Assembly (NCBI GenBank): GCA_945865365.1
Contig: CAMBDL010000004.1
Location: 1 to 64,000, forward strand
Source: Streptomyces griseus
GTDB lineage: Bacteria; Actinomycetota; Actinomycetes; Nanopelagicales; Nanopelagicaceae
Length of the DNA: 64,000 nt
Direction: 5' to 3'
The notes below the pieces were generated by a model. The model was not told the DNA's origin and did no database searches. It was given only the letters and a program-made list of their open reading frames with translations. Below are positions 9,014-17,087 of the stretch, one piece after another; position 1 is the first letter of the stretch, and the number at the start of each line of letters is the position of its first letter. The translations under genes and the position numbers were made by a program.

Positions 9014-10467
9014 GTAAAAAAGTAAAAGTTCGTTTCGCGCCATCTCCAACTGGTGATCTGCACGTTGGTAATATTCGTACAGCCCTATTTGACTGGGCTT
9101 ATGCTCGCCATACTGGTGGAACATTTCTCTTTAGAATCGAAGATACCGATACAACACGCGTAACCGATGAATACATCAACGCTGCAATCGATACGTTGAA
9201 ATGGCTGGGTCTTGATTGGGATGAGGGACCAGAAGTAGGTGGAGAGAATGGTCCTTATTTACAATCTAAGCGCTTAGATATTTACGCCCATTGGGCAGCA
9301 AAGTTCATCGAGCAAAAAGATGCTTATTTCTGTTACTGCTCACCCGAAGAGCTTGAGGCGGTACGCGAGGCACAACGTGCGGCCAATGTTGCCCCTGGCT
9401 ATAACGGACACTGTCGTGACTTAACAACAGAACAAATTGCCGCATTTAAGGCCCAAGGTCGCACTGGCGTAGTGCGTATGCGCATGCCCGATGGAGGTAC
9501 AACCTTTACCGACTTAATTCGTGGAGAGATGGCCTTTGATCATAAGTTTGTGCCCGACTTTGTTTTAGCGCGCGCCGATGGTTCACCGCTCTATACCTTG
9601 GCCGTTGCCGTTGATGATATTTTAATGAAAGTCACACATGTTTTACGTGGTGAAGATTTACTATCTTCCACACCACGTCAGATACGGGTGTATCAAGCAA
9701 TGGGAGTTGCACTAGAGGACTATCCAGTCTTTGCGCACCTTCCCTTTGTTATGGGCGCTGACAATGCAAAACTTTCTAAGCGCAATGGTGAGGTTTCGAT
9801 TGCTTGGTATCGTGATAAAGGTTTCTTGCCCGAAGCAATCTGTAATTATTTGGCATTGCTAGGTTGGTCACCCGGAGATGATCGTGAAAATGTTACGATG
9901 AAAGAGCTCTGCGAACTCTTTACTGTTGAGAAAGTAAATAGTTCACCTGCGCGCTTTGATATGAAAAAACTTGAAGCTATCAATGGTGACAAGATTCGTG
10001 CTCTTACTATTGATGAATTCCTTACATGGGCCTTGCCATTTTTGACTAAAGCAAAAGTGATCACTGGAACTGCCGATGAAATAGCCCTAGTAAAGCGAGC
10101 TCTCCCAATTATTCAAGAGCGAATTATCATGTTCAGCGAAGTTCCAGCGATGTTGAACTTTCTCTTTGTAAAAGAGTTTGCGATTGAGGCAGAAAGCCTT
10201 CCCAAAGTCACAGATTCTGGCGCTAAAGATGTCTTGAAGCGATCTCTGAAAGAGCTAGAGCCAATTAGCGATTGGACGCATGCCACCATCGAATCTGCAC
10301 TGCGCTCATCACTAATTGAAGAGATGGGATTAAAGCCCCGCATTGCTTTCGGTGCCGTCCGTATTGCAACTACAGGCAGCACGATTTCACCACCGCTCTT
10401 TGAATCAATGGAATTACTGGGTAAAGAGGCCTCTTTATCGCGAATTTCGGCGGCGTTGGCACTGTGA
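9010..10467 (+). CDS. gltX: Glutamyl-tRNA synthetase
   Basis: A 485-residue class I aminoacyl-tRNA synthetase with a TTG start inside the stop of the preceding gene. The HIGH-type motif is in 'SPTGDLHVGN' (residues 12-21) and the KMSKS-type motif is 'AKLSKRNGEV' near residue 255. The C-terminal anticodon-binding domain is present and the length is normal. In Actinobacteria GluRS usually also charges tRNA-Gln with Glu, corrected by GatCAB. The genes for tRNA-Gln and tRNA-Glu follow directly, a fitting neighbourhood. Confidence 0.96.
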   Translation: MSKKVKVRFAPSPTGDLHVGNIRTALFDWAYARHTGGTFLFRIEDTDTTRVTDEYINAAIDTLKWLGLDWDEGPEVGGENGPYLQSKRLDIYAHWAAKFIEQKDAYFCYCSPEELEAVREAQRAANVAPGYNGHCRDLTTEQIAAFKAQGRTGVVRMRMPDGGTTFTDLIRGEMAFDHKFVPDFVLARADGSPLYTLAVAVDDILMKVTHVLRGEDLLSSTPRQIRVYQAMGVALEDYPVFAHLPFVMGADNAKLSKRNGEVSIAWYRDKGFLPEAICNYLALLGWSPGDDRENVTMKELCELFTVEKVNSSPARFDMKKLEAINGDKIRALTIDEFLTWALPFLTKAKVITGTADEIALVKRALPIIQERIIMFSEVPAMLNFLFVKEFAIEAESLPKVTDSGAKDVLKRSLKELEPISDWTHATIESALRSSLIEEMGLKPRIAFGAVRIATTGSTISPPLFESMELLGKEASLSRISAALAL

Positions 10468-10511
10468 TTGCGCTGGTATTCTTTGCCCTTGCAGTACAAG
10501 TATAAAAAACT

Positions 10512-10583
10512 TGGGGTATGGGGTAATTGGCAGCCCTGCTGATTCTGGTTCAGTAAGTCTAGGTTCGAGTCCTGGTACCCCAG
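10512..10583 (+). tRNA. tRNA-Gln (CUG)
   Basis: A 72-base cloverleaf. The acceptor stem TGGGGTA pairs with TACCCCA (10576-10582), with discriminator G at 10583. The anticodon loop TTCTGGT carries CTG at 10545-10547. The T arm contains GGTTCGAGTCC. No CCA is encoded. It lies 44 bases after gltX. Confidence 0.95.
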
Positions 10584-10634
10584 CGAACTACAACTAAATA
10601 TGTTTTGTCCTAGTAATACAAAGATTTAAGGCAC

Positions 10635-10707
10635 GGCCCCGTCGTCTAGCGGCCTAGGACTCTGGCTTCTCAAGTCAGCTACGAGGGTTCGAATCCCTTC
10701 GGGGCTA
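10635..10707 (+). tRNA. tRNA-Glu (CUC)
   Basis: A 73-base cloverleaf. The acceptor stem GGCCCCG pairs with CGGGGCT (10700-10706), with discriminator A at 10707. The anticodon loop TTCTCAA carries CTC at 10669-10671, and the T arm contains GGTTCGAATCC. No CCA is encoded. The mature 3' end is only three bases before the next ATG. Confidence 0.95.
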
Positions 10708-10710
10708 CGT

Positions 10711-11346
10711 ATGGTTTCTTTACTGCAGGCTCTTCCGGCATTCATCGCTACTGCCTTTTTATTGGCGTTAGTGCCGGGTCAGACCGTTGCAATGATTTTA
10801 CGTCAAGCCATTGTTGGTGGATCTAAAGTTGCATTCACCACTCTCTTGGGCACAAGTGGTGCATTAATTATCTGGGGTGCAGCATCTGCAGTTGGGTTGT
10901 CTCAAATATTTGCTCATTCACAGACCGCATATACGGCGCTTAAATATTCAGGCGTTGCCTTTCTCACTTTTCTAGCGCTTCAAACTTTGTGGTCGCTACG
11001 GAACGAGAATGGAAAGTTTGATTACGATGGTAATGTCAAAGTTGGCCTTGGCCCCGCCTTTCGCTTGGGATTAATCACTAATTTAACAAATGTCAAAGCA
11101 GCGGTCTTTGCCGTTGCCTTCGTTCCACAATTCGTACCAGCGGATTTTAATTTGGGGTGGGGGATATTTATCCTCTCAATTTTCTGGGCACTTACATCTG
11201 CCTCGTGGTATTCATTTTTGATCAGTGTAATTGGCAGGGCTACCGCTACTTTGGCCAAACCAAAGGTTCGTCGCATACTTACAGGTTTCTCAGCCCTAGG
11301 AATTCTCTTTCTTGCAGCAACTTTATTACTCACATCACCCAGGTAG
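10711..11346 (+). CDS. LysE family translocator
   Basis: A 211-residue integral membrane protein with about six hydrophobic segments and the family signature near the N-terminus ('LALVPGQTVAMILRQ'). LysE/RhtB proteins export amino acids or related small molecules; the substrate is unknown. The ATG lies three bases after the 3' end of tRNA-Glu with no separate promoter or Shine-Dalgarno sequence. The mRNA is therefore probably cut from a tRNA-mRNA transcript and translated leaderless. It ends one base from the convergent kinase gene. Confidence 0.88.
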   Translation: MVSLLQALPAFIATAFLLALVPGQTVAMILRQAIVGGSKVAFTTLLGTSGALIIWGAASAVGLSQIFAHSQTAYTALKYSGVAFLTFLALQTLWSLRNENGKFDYDGNVKVGLGPAFRLGLITNLTNVKAAVFAVAFVPQFVPADFNLGWGIFILSIFWALTSASWYSFLISVIGRATATLAKPKVRRILTGFSALGILFLAATLLLTSPR

Positions 11347-11347
11347 A

Positions 11348-12247
11348 TTAATTGATATTGACGCGTCCCCACCTCAATAATGGCGGGGAATCATTGAGCA
11401 TATTTTCACCAATCCAAGTTGCGCCATCTAAGTTATCACCAAGGGCCTCAACGAACTTCGCTTGAGGTAAAGCTTTAGCAATGTGGCCTTGAATCAATGT
11501 TACGTAGCTTTGGTTACTGGATGGACCTCCATGGATCGCAATAAGAGGCGCATCACTGGTCGCTCCTTTTGCGCCCAGCCATGTTGCAATCACAGTATCG
11601 GCTAGCAGTTGTGCGCCTCTATCTCTAATCTCTTGTGCCGATGCAATATTTGAATCGGCTGCATCTAGCAACGTCTTAGCAGAGTTAATGGCAAGAGTTG
11701 CAGCATCGGCGGCATTCTTTATCTGAAGCTGATCGTATGCAGCTACTTGTCTCTGAAATAACTCTAATAAACCATCATCTTTTCCACGGCCCTGACGAAA
11801 AGCTAAAGCACGAGTTATTGCTAATTTGCCGAGCCAAAAACCTCCACCCTCGTCACCAAAGGTGCTTCCCAATCCATCTCTATGGGCAAAGGCTCCATCT
11901 TTCCCGCCAACTGAGACGACCCCGCCGCCAATCGATAAAACAACGCCGCTGCGTCCCTGAAGTGCGCCAATGAATCCAGCGAGACCATCATCAATGACGG
12001 CGACCTTCGTAGCACCAAAAAACTCTTTGCACAAAAGCGCATAAGTAGAAACATCTGGAACCACTCCATTGAAGCCTGTGCACGATAGCGCAACGGTATC
12101 TGCCGATAATTTCTCAATCGATTCAAAGACGGTGCGCAGAGCAAGAAGTGGATCTTCACCAGCTAATTTGCCGCGGGCCGATGTGATGTTCTTTTCAGCC
12201 AGTCGGATGCGGCTCCCTGACTGCCCTAAATCTACGCTAAGAACCAT
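11348..12247 (-). CDS. BadF/BadG/BcrA/BcrD-type ATPase, probable N-acetylglucosamine kinase
   Basis: A 299-residue ASKHA-fold kinase. It begins with the phosphate-1 motif 'LSVDLGQSGSRIRL'; 'VLSIGGGVVSVGG' and 'GDEGGGFWLGKLAI' are the pattern of GlcNAc/glucosamine kinases of this family. It is divergent from a SIS-domain isomerase gene, and together they suggest uptake and use of amino sugars from peptidoglycan or chitin. The start is supported by a TATTCT box seven bases upstream. The precise sugar is inferred. Confidence 0.8.
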   Translation of the reverse strand: MVLSVDLGQSGSRIRLAEKNITSARGKLAGEDPLLALRTVFESIEKLSADTVALSCTGFNGVVPDVSTYALLCKEFFGATKVAVIDDGLAGFIGALQGRSGVVLSIGGGVVSVGGKDGAFAHRDGLGSTFGDEGGGFWLGKLAITRALAFRQGRGKDDGLLELFQRQVAAYDQLQIKNAADAATLAINSAKTLLDAADSNIASAQEIRDRGAQLLADTVIATWLGAKGATSDAPLIAIHGGPSSNQSYVTLIQGHIAKALPQAKFVEALGDNLDGATWIGENMLNDSPPLLRWGRVNIN

Positions 12248-12254
12248 AGGATGA

Positions 12255-12260
12255 AGAATA
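12255..12260 (-). promoter_or_regulatory. Leaderless -10 box of the amino-sugar kinase
   Basis: TATTCT on the minus strand lies seven bases before the kinase ATG (12247), in the 41-base divergent gap. The opposite promoter for the SIS gene must overlap it; a clear box for that direction was not found. Confidence 0.5.
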
Positions 12261-12288
12261 GTTCAAAGCTATGTGGGAAGATAGACAC

Positions 12289-13323
12289 ATGAAGCAATTA
12301 GGTGCAGTTATGTCTTCGGAGATCGCAGAAACTCCAACGGTCTTCTCCAAAATTCTGGGTGATCTATCGGCCTTTGAAAGTGTAAGAAATCTCCTAAAAG
12401 ATGAGAAGATTCAATCGGTCTTGATTTTGGCTCGTGGAACATCTGATAATGCAGCCCATTATCTCAAGTATTTAATTGAGACTCAGATTGGTCTTCCCGT
12501 AGGGCTCACTTCTCCTTCATCAGTAACTGTTTATAATTCAGAACTAAAATATTCAAACACACTTGTGATCGCAATTAGCCAAAGCGGTCAATCTCCAGAT
12601 TTAGTTCATTTTGCCACGGCGGCACGCCAAGCGGGTGCTTACTTAATCGCTATGACAAATGATGAAACTTCACCTTTAGCAAAGATCGCACACCATCACT
12701 TTCCATTACTAGCCGGACCAGAGCTTGCCGTTGCGGCGACTAAGTCTTATAACGCACAACTCTTGATTTCATATCTTCTGGTTTGCTCATGGACGAATAA
12801 GAAAGTCAATGCTGCACAGATTATTAGTGAGGCGGCACGAATCGCTGCATTGCCTGACTTAGTTTCTAGGGCAGTTGTGAATACAAGCCGCAATCGTGAG
12901 ATTGTTTTATTAGGTCGCGGCTTTGCCTATCCAAATGCACGCGAGGCTGCACTTAAGATTCAAGAGACTTGCAAAGTCTCCGTGCAGGGCCTTTCAACGG
13001 CTGATTATTTACATGGTCCAATTTCAGCTCTGACAGATGAGACTCAAGTCTTTATCGTTGCGCCGAAACATTTACCGGAAGATTCAATCCTTGAGGCCAC
13101 CACCAAGATTAGAAAAATAGCACAGCGCATTTATTGGATTGGCAACGGTGGAACACCTTTGGGAGATGACATTGTTTTAGCTGGATCGAACTGCGATGAT
13201 GAGATTACTTCAACGCTTGTCGATGCCATAGTTTTACAGCGCTTTGCTATGGAGTTTGCCGTGGCTTCTGGCTTTGATCCTGATGCACCAGAAGGATTAT
13301 CAAAAGTAACACTCACGCACTAA
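12289..13323 (+). CDS. SIS domain sugar isomerase (GlmS/NagB-II/AgaS-like)
   Basis: A 344-residue protein equal to the isomerase half of GlmS, with no glutaminase domain. It has two SIS domains with 'VLILARGTSDNAAHYLKYL', 'VIAISQSGQSPDL' and 'IVLLGRGFAYPNAREAALKIQET' (the second-half signature). Such stand-alone proteins act as glucosamine-6-phosphate deaminase (NagB-II) or related aldose-ketose isomerases. The divergent GlcNAc-kinase-type neighbour favours a deaminase role. The start is uncertain: 12289 has GGGAAG eight bases upstream, while an ATG at 12271 would add six residues. Confidence 0.82.
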   Translation: MKQLGAVMSSEIAETPTVFSKILGDLSAFESVRNLLKDEKIQSVLILARGTSDNAAHYLKYLIETQIGLPVGLTSPSSVTVYNSELKYSNTLVIAISQSGQSPDLVHFATAARQAGAYLIAMTNDETSPLAKIAHHHFPLLAGPELAVAATKSYNAQLLISYLLVCSWTNKKVNAAQIISEAARIAALPDLVSRAVVNTSRNREIVLLGRGFAYPNAREAALKIQETCKVSVQGLSTADYLHGPISALTDETQVFIVAPKHLPEDSILEATTKIRKIAQRIYWIGNGGTPLGDDIVLAGSNCDDEITSTLVDAIVLQRFAMEFAVASGFDPDAPEGLSKVTLTH

Positions 13324-13336
13324 CGAGAGGGAGACA

Positions 13337-13684
13337 ATGGCTACAGTCAAGAAAGCAGTAGCAAAAAAGGCCGCAGCACCCGTACAAGTGCGGCTAGGAG
13401 TTGATTGGCGTTCTTTCTATTTATACGCGATATGCCTCATTACTTTATTGATTGTTTTATTCTCGGTTGTCTCATTTGTACATGGAATATTGAATGTAGT
13501 CTTTCCAGATCCTGGATACGTAGATATGAATACGCCTACAACAGCAACGTCAAAATTGGCACAAGCTCAGCAAGAGACTATTAATCAACGCCAAGCTTTG
13601 AAGGGTATGTTCACATCGTTGACTACAGCCTGTATTGCGGCACCTTTATACCTATACCACTGGAAGCAGACCAAAAAAGCTTAA
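13337..13684 (+). CDS. Small membrane protein of unknown function
   Basis: A 115-residue protein not recognised as a named family. It has a Lys/Ala-rich start (residues 1-16), a strongly hydrophobic helix (about 29-52), a polar Thr/Gln-rich loop (about 60-90) and a second hydrophobic segment (about 92-107). It has a good ribosome-binding sequence (GAGAGGGAG) a few bases before the ATG and lies 13 bases after the SIS gene, so it may be cotranscribed. It ends at the convergent trhO stop. No function is proposed. Confidence 0.7.
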   Translation: MATVKKAVAKKAAAPVQVRLGVDWRSFYLYAICLITLLIVLFSVVSFVHGILNVVFPDPGYVDMNTPTTATSKLAQAQQETINQRQALKGMFTSLTTACIAAPLYLYHWKQTKKA

Positions 13685-14593
13685 TTAACCAATCAGTTCG
13701 CGGTTGCGCTTGATCTCGCGATCATGTTTGCAAGGCCGTTCTATGTGTGTGTCATAACAAGCATCGCACAATAGAACCAACTGATGACACTCGGCCTTTT
13801 GGCAGTTTCTAAACTCTTTTGTGGGGCCATTGCAGTGGGCGCATTCACCAATTAACTTGGTATGGTCACTGAAATCAATTGTTAAGCGATCATCAAATGT
13901 ATAAAGGGAGCCTTCCCACAGACCATCGTCGCCAAAAGTATTTCCATAACGGACGATGCCACCTTTGACTTGATACACCTCTTTGAAACCACGATTTTTC
14001 ATGACTACTGAAAGGATTTCGCATCGAATTCCGCCTGTGCAGTATGTAACGACTGGCTTATCTTTCATGTGATCGTACTTGCCGCTCTCAATCTCTTTAA
14101 CAAAATCTTGTGAAGTTGTTACATTAGGAATAACTGCATTCTTAAACTTACCGACTTTTGCTTCAAATGCATTTCTACCATCAAAGAAAAAGACGTCATC
14201 GCCACGTTCTTCAACTAACTTATTAACTTCTTCTGGACGCAGATGAACTCCACCACCAATCACACCATTGATATCGACTTGAATCTCACCTGGGTTACCA
14301 AATGCAACTAATTCAGATCTCACTTTGATCTTTAATTTTGGAAAATCATTGCCGGTGCCTTCAGACCATTTAAAATCAATCTTCTTAAAGCCAGGGTATT
14401 GGCGCGTGTTTTTAATGTACTTCTTAATATCATCCATGTTTCCACCGAGTGTGCCATTAATGCCATGAGGTGAAATAAGAATTCGGCCCTTAATGTTGAG
14501 CGACTCGCACAGTGTTTTTTGCCATAATTTCACGGCCTCAGGATCTGAAATCGGCGCAAAGCCGTAGTAAAGAATAACCTTATTAAAGTTCAT
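13685..14593 (-). CDS. trhO: tRNA uridine(34) hydroxylase TrhO (rhodanese family)
   Basis: A 302-residue YceA/TrhO protein. It has an N-terminal acylphosphatase-like domain ('SPHGINGTLGG'), a central rhodanese domain with the active-site loop CTGGIRC (Cys185, Cys191), and a C-terminal Cys-rich segment ('CAHCNGPT', 'CDACYDTH'). TrhO makes 5-hydroxyuridine at tRNA position 34 with molecular oxygen, which agrees with an aerobic host. It is the last gene of a minus-strand run; the upstream gene ends five bases before its ATG. Confidence 0.93.
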   Translation of the reverse strand: MNFNKVILYYGFAPISDPEAVKLWQKTLCESLNIKGRILISPHGINGTLGGNMDDIKKYIKNTRQYPGFKKIDFKWSEGTGNDFPKLKIKVRSELVAFGNPGEIQVDINGVIGGGVHLRPEEVNKLVEERGDDVFFFDGRNAFEAKVGKFKNAVIPNVTTSQDFVKEIESGKYDHMKDKPVVTYCTGGIRCEILSVVMKNRGFKEVYQVKGGIVRYGNTFGDDGLWEGSLYTFDDRLTIDFSDHTKLIGECAHCNGPTKEFRNCQKAECHQLVLLCDACYDTHIERPCKHDREIKRNRELIG

Positions 14594-14598
14594 CTTGA

Positions 14599-15396
14599 CT
14601 ACGCCCTTTCTGCTAATAACAACGGAGTTAAATCATGAGCTTGAAAATCTGTTGTCCACGCAGGATTAGGTCGCCCAAAGCCCTGCGCGATAACAAATGA
14701 AGCACGTTCTTGCGGAGAGTCTCCGCCATGCCCGCCTTCATCGATGTGACCATGATCGGTAGTAATAACTACTAACCACGGTTCATCAGCTGAGGCTCGG
14801 GCTTGTACCGCTGTAAGTAGATTGTCCACGTAAGTATCGATTCTTGCAATTGCACCCTTGTATTCATCACCTAAAGCTCCACATGCATGGCCCGCCTCAT
14901 CAGCGCCACAAAAGTAAATGAATGAGACATCGGGAGCATGATTCTTAACAGCATAGAGCGCGGCTGTAGCGATTTCGGCATCTACAACCGTATATCCATA
15001 TGTTTCACCATCGCGAACCAATACGCGATGTCGCAATGCTTTTGCTTGCTCGCGGCGCTCATGAATGATTGGGCCATGTCCCGCAGGATCAACAAGTGGT
15101 GGCCAACCAGCTGCGGCAAAAGTTGTTGTACTTTGATCTTGATAAAAAGCACGACTCAATAGATCTGGATTATGTAAAAGTTTGTGTCCGGTAAAAGAGT
15201 TATCTACAACACCATGGCGATCAATAGTTGTTCCCGTAAGTAGCGTTGACCAACTTGGGCCAGACCATGTCGGCGGATCAATAGTGAGGGTCGAAAAGAA
15301 ACCTTCAGCTTTGGCTTTAACTAAAGCCGGGGAGACTTCTAGAGCGGTATGAAGATTAAGACCATCGATACCAATCAGAAGAATTTTGCTTTTCAT
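14599..15396 (-). CDS. Alkaline-phosphatase superfamily phosphodiesterase
   Basis: A 265-residue protein of the type I phosphodiesterase/nucleotide pyrophosphatase group. It shows 'ILLIGIDGLN' (metal Asp), 'GPSWSTLLTGTTIDRHGV' (the Ser/Thr nucleophile region), 'FIYFCGADEAGHACG' (Asp/His metal ligands) and 'ITTDHGHIDEGGHGG'. It is short for the family but keeps all metal-site segments. No signal peptide is evident, so it probably acts in the cytoplasm on a phosphodiester or phosphonate of unknown identity. It abuts the methyltransferase gene upstream. Confidence 0.82.
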   Translation of the reverse strand: MKSKILLIGIDGLNLHTALEVSPALVKAKAEGFFSTLTIDPPTWSGPSWSTLLTGTTIDRHGVVDNSFTGHKLLHNPDLLSRAFYQDQSTTTFAAAGWPPLVDPAGHGPIIHERREQAKALRHRVLVRDGETYGYTVVDAEIATAALYAVKNHAPDVSFIYFCGADEAGHACGALGDEYKGAIARIDTYVDNLLTAVQARASADEPWLVVITTDHGHIDEGGHGGDSPQERASFVIAQGFGRPNPAWTTDFQAHDLTPLLLAERA

Positions 15397-16275
15397 TTAA
15401 GCAACGGCACCAGCAATGGCTGCAGTGTGGGCAGGTGAAGATCCACAACATGAGCCAACAATATTGACGCCCATGGCCTTCATTTCCGCTGCATACTTTG
15501 CCATTTCTTCAGGTGTTCCATCATAAATAAACTCATCGCCGTGCAGCTTTGGTAGCCCCGCATTTGATTGTGTAATGATGTAAACACCGTCAGGACGCGC
15601 ATTCACCATCTCTTGTGCAATCACAGCCATCTCATCTGTGCCTCGACCACAGTTCGCGCCGATAATGCGAACTCCTAGCGCTGCCAGTTGAGTCACAGCC
15701 ATCGCTGGCTTAACGCCCATCATGGTGCGCAGATTTGTATCAAAACTCATAGTTGCAATTATTGGTAGACCAGGTGCAACTTCTTGTGCAGCTTTAACAG
15801 CCGCTTCAACTTCTCCTAAATCTGACATAGTTTCAATCAAGATTGCATCTATGCCGCCAGCAACTAAGCCTTTAATCTGCTGTGCAAATAAAGCTTGACC
15901 ACTTTCCAGTGTCATAGCTCCCATTGGCTCCATTAAGTCACCAGATGGACCAATATCTCCCATAACAAAACAGCCAGGGTGGCGATCGGCCACGCGTCTA
16001 GCAATTTCGGCACCGGCTTTATTAAGTTCAAATATGCGATCTTCTAAACCATGCATGGCAAGGCGGCCATGGGTTCCACCGAAAGTATTTGTTGTAATAA
16101 ATCGAGCCCCTGATGCTGCATAGGCGTCAAGCACTGCCTCAATCTCTTCAGGTTTTTCAACGTTCCATAGTTCGGGAGCGCCGCCATCGGTTAAGCCACG
16201 ATCCTGCAGCATTGTGCCCATTGCGCCATCGGATGCGAGCGTGCCTTGATCAAGGGCTTCATAGATGGCAGACAT
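15397..16275 (-). CDS. Homocysteine S-methyltransferase family protein (BHMT/MetH-N-like)
   Basis: A 292-residue (beta/alpha)8 protein with the zinc-thiolate cysteines of the family: Cys209 in 'GANCGRG' and Cys276-Cys277 in 'GSCCGSS'. An N-terminal 'LASDGAMGTMLQDRG' motif is also present. Relatives include betaine-homocysteine methyltransferase, S-methylmethionine-homocysteine methyltransferase and the first module of cobalamin methionine synthase. Only the homocysteine domain is present here, so the methyl donor is either a small molecule such as betaine or a separate corrinoid protein. The one-base overlap with the small protein upstream fits a conserved pair known next to MttB-type gene sets. 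Confidence 0.85.
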   Translation of the reverse strand: MSAIYEALDQGTLASDGAMGTMLQDRGLTDGGAPELWNVEKPEEIEAVLDAYAASGARFITTNTFGGTHGRLAMHGLEDRIFELNKAGAEIARRVADRHPGCFVMGDIGPSGDLMEPMGAMTLESGQALFAQQIKGLVAGGIDAILIETMSDLGEVEAAVKAAQEVAPGLPIIATMSFDTNLRTMMGVKPAMAVTQLAALGVRIIGANCGRGTDEMAVIAQEMVNARPDGVYIITQSNAGLPKLHGDEFIYDGTPEEMAKYAAEMKAMGVNIVGSCCGSSPAHTAAIAGAVA

Positions 16276-16571
16276 TATTTCTCTCCTAAGCTCTTAATAA
16301 ACTCTTCTAATTTCTCTTCGCTTAGTTCAGTTTCAAGTTCATGTGCAATTCGTGCAGCGAGTGCGTCAGGAGAATCACTGGCTTGAACCCAAGGATCTCT
16401 ATTCCAGCCTGCGGTGTAGGCATCGGCATCGATCTCGCCTAAGCGCATCGCTGCCTCATCGATAGCCTCTTGAAAACGTGAAGCAAGCATCACTTTAATC
16501 GTGGTCTCTGCCTCACGAGCTATGACCATAGATGGGATTTCACGCCAGCGCATGATTTGATATTCACTCAT
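16275..16571 (-). CDS. Small Virulence_fact-type protein (unknown function)
   Basis: A 98-residue soluble protein resembling the family labelled 'virulence factor' (Virulence_fact), e.g. 'YQIMRWREIPSMVIARE' and 'YTAGWNRDPWVQ'. The family name is historical. In other bacteria, especially Rhodobacterales, I recall such genes beside homocysteine methyltransferase-like and MttB/corrinoid genes; that neighbourhood link is from memory. It is the first gene of a minus-strand operon, with a leaderless-type -10 box six bases before the ATG. Confidence 0.7.
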   Translation of the reverse strand: MSEYQIMRWREIPSMVIAREAETTIKVMLASRFQEAIDEAAMRLGEIDADAYTAGWNRDPWVQASDSPDALAARIAHELETELSEEKLEEFIKSLGEK

Positions 16572-16577
16572 GTGCCA

Positions 16578-16583
16578 ATTCTA
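16578..16583 (-). promoter_or_regulatory. Leaderless -10 box of the minus-strand 16571-13685 operon
   Basis: TAGAAT on the minus strand lies six bases before the ATG at 16571. No Shine-Dalgarno sequence is present in the gap. Confidence 0.6.
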
Positions 16584-16619
16584 TAGGGTCAAATCACATG
16601 AACTTAGCCGCCTAACAAG

Positions 16620-16625
16620 TACCCT
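16620..16625 (+). promoter_or_regulatory. Leaderless -10 box of mgtC-like gene
   Basis: TACCCT lies six bases before the ATG at 16632. It is divergent from the minus-strand box at 16578-16583, so both start within the same 60-base gap. Confidence 0.58.
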
Positions 16626-16631
16626 AGTTAC

Positions 16632-17087
16632 ATGATTAATCTGCACTCGGTTGATATGTGGCAACAATTATCGATAATTATCAACGCCATGATTGCGGCA
16701 ATCCTTGGGTCGCTGATTGGGTGGGAAAGAGATCGTGCTGGAAAATCTGCGGGGCCCAGGACTATGGCATTAGTTGGCTCGGCATCAGCGGCCATTGTGG
16801 CCATTGGCGCGGTGTTAGACGTTGCTGCTCAATATGGCGATCCCACTCGCGCACTACATGCAATTATCACCGGAATCGGATTCTTAGGTGCTGGCTTAAT
16901 CTTTACCGATAAACATTCTTCTGGCATTCAAGGGGTTACTACAGCAGCAACAGTGTTTTCAACTGCCGCAGTTGGTGTCGCAGTTGGTTTAGGCTTTCAA
17001 GTTGTTGGCGCAGGATTAACCGTTGTGATTCTAGTTATTTTGCGCTCTACACAAGTTCTTGAAAAATCAATTAATCGCAACGCTTAA
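16632..17087 (+). CDS. MgtC/SapB family membrane protein
   Basis: A 151-residue membrane protein with about four hydrophobic helices and the family signature 'GSLIGWERDRAGKSAGPRTM' (about residues 27-46) plus 'GIGFLGAGLIF'. MgtC-like proteins modulate membrane energetics, for example F-ATPase activity, during Mg2+ limitation. This short form lacks the C-terminal ACT-like domain. The end overlaps the convergent metallophosphoesterase by four bases. Confidence 0.9.
   Translation: MINLHSVDMWQQLSIIINAMIAAILGSLIGWERDRAGKSAGPRTMALVGSASAAIVAIGAVLDVAAQYGDPTRALHAIITGIGFLGAGLIFTDKHSSGIQGVTTAATVFSTAAVGVAVGLGFQVVGAGLTVVILVILRSTQVLEKSINRNA

Noticed and set aside
10468..10511. Promoter for tRNA-Gln
   Set aside because: TATAAA at 10501-10506 is near the tRNA 5' end, but no -35 partner at proper spacing was found, so it was not listed.
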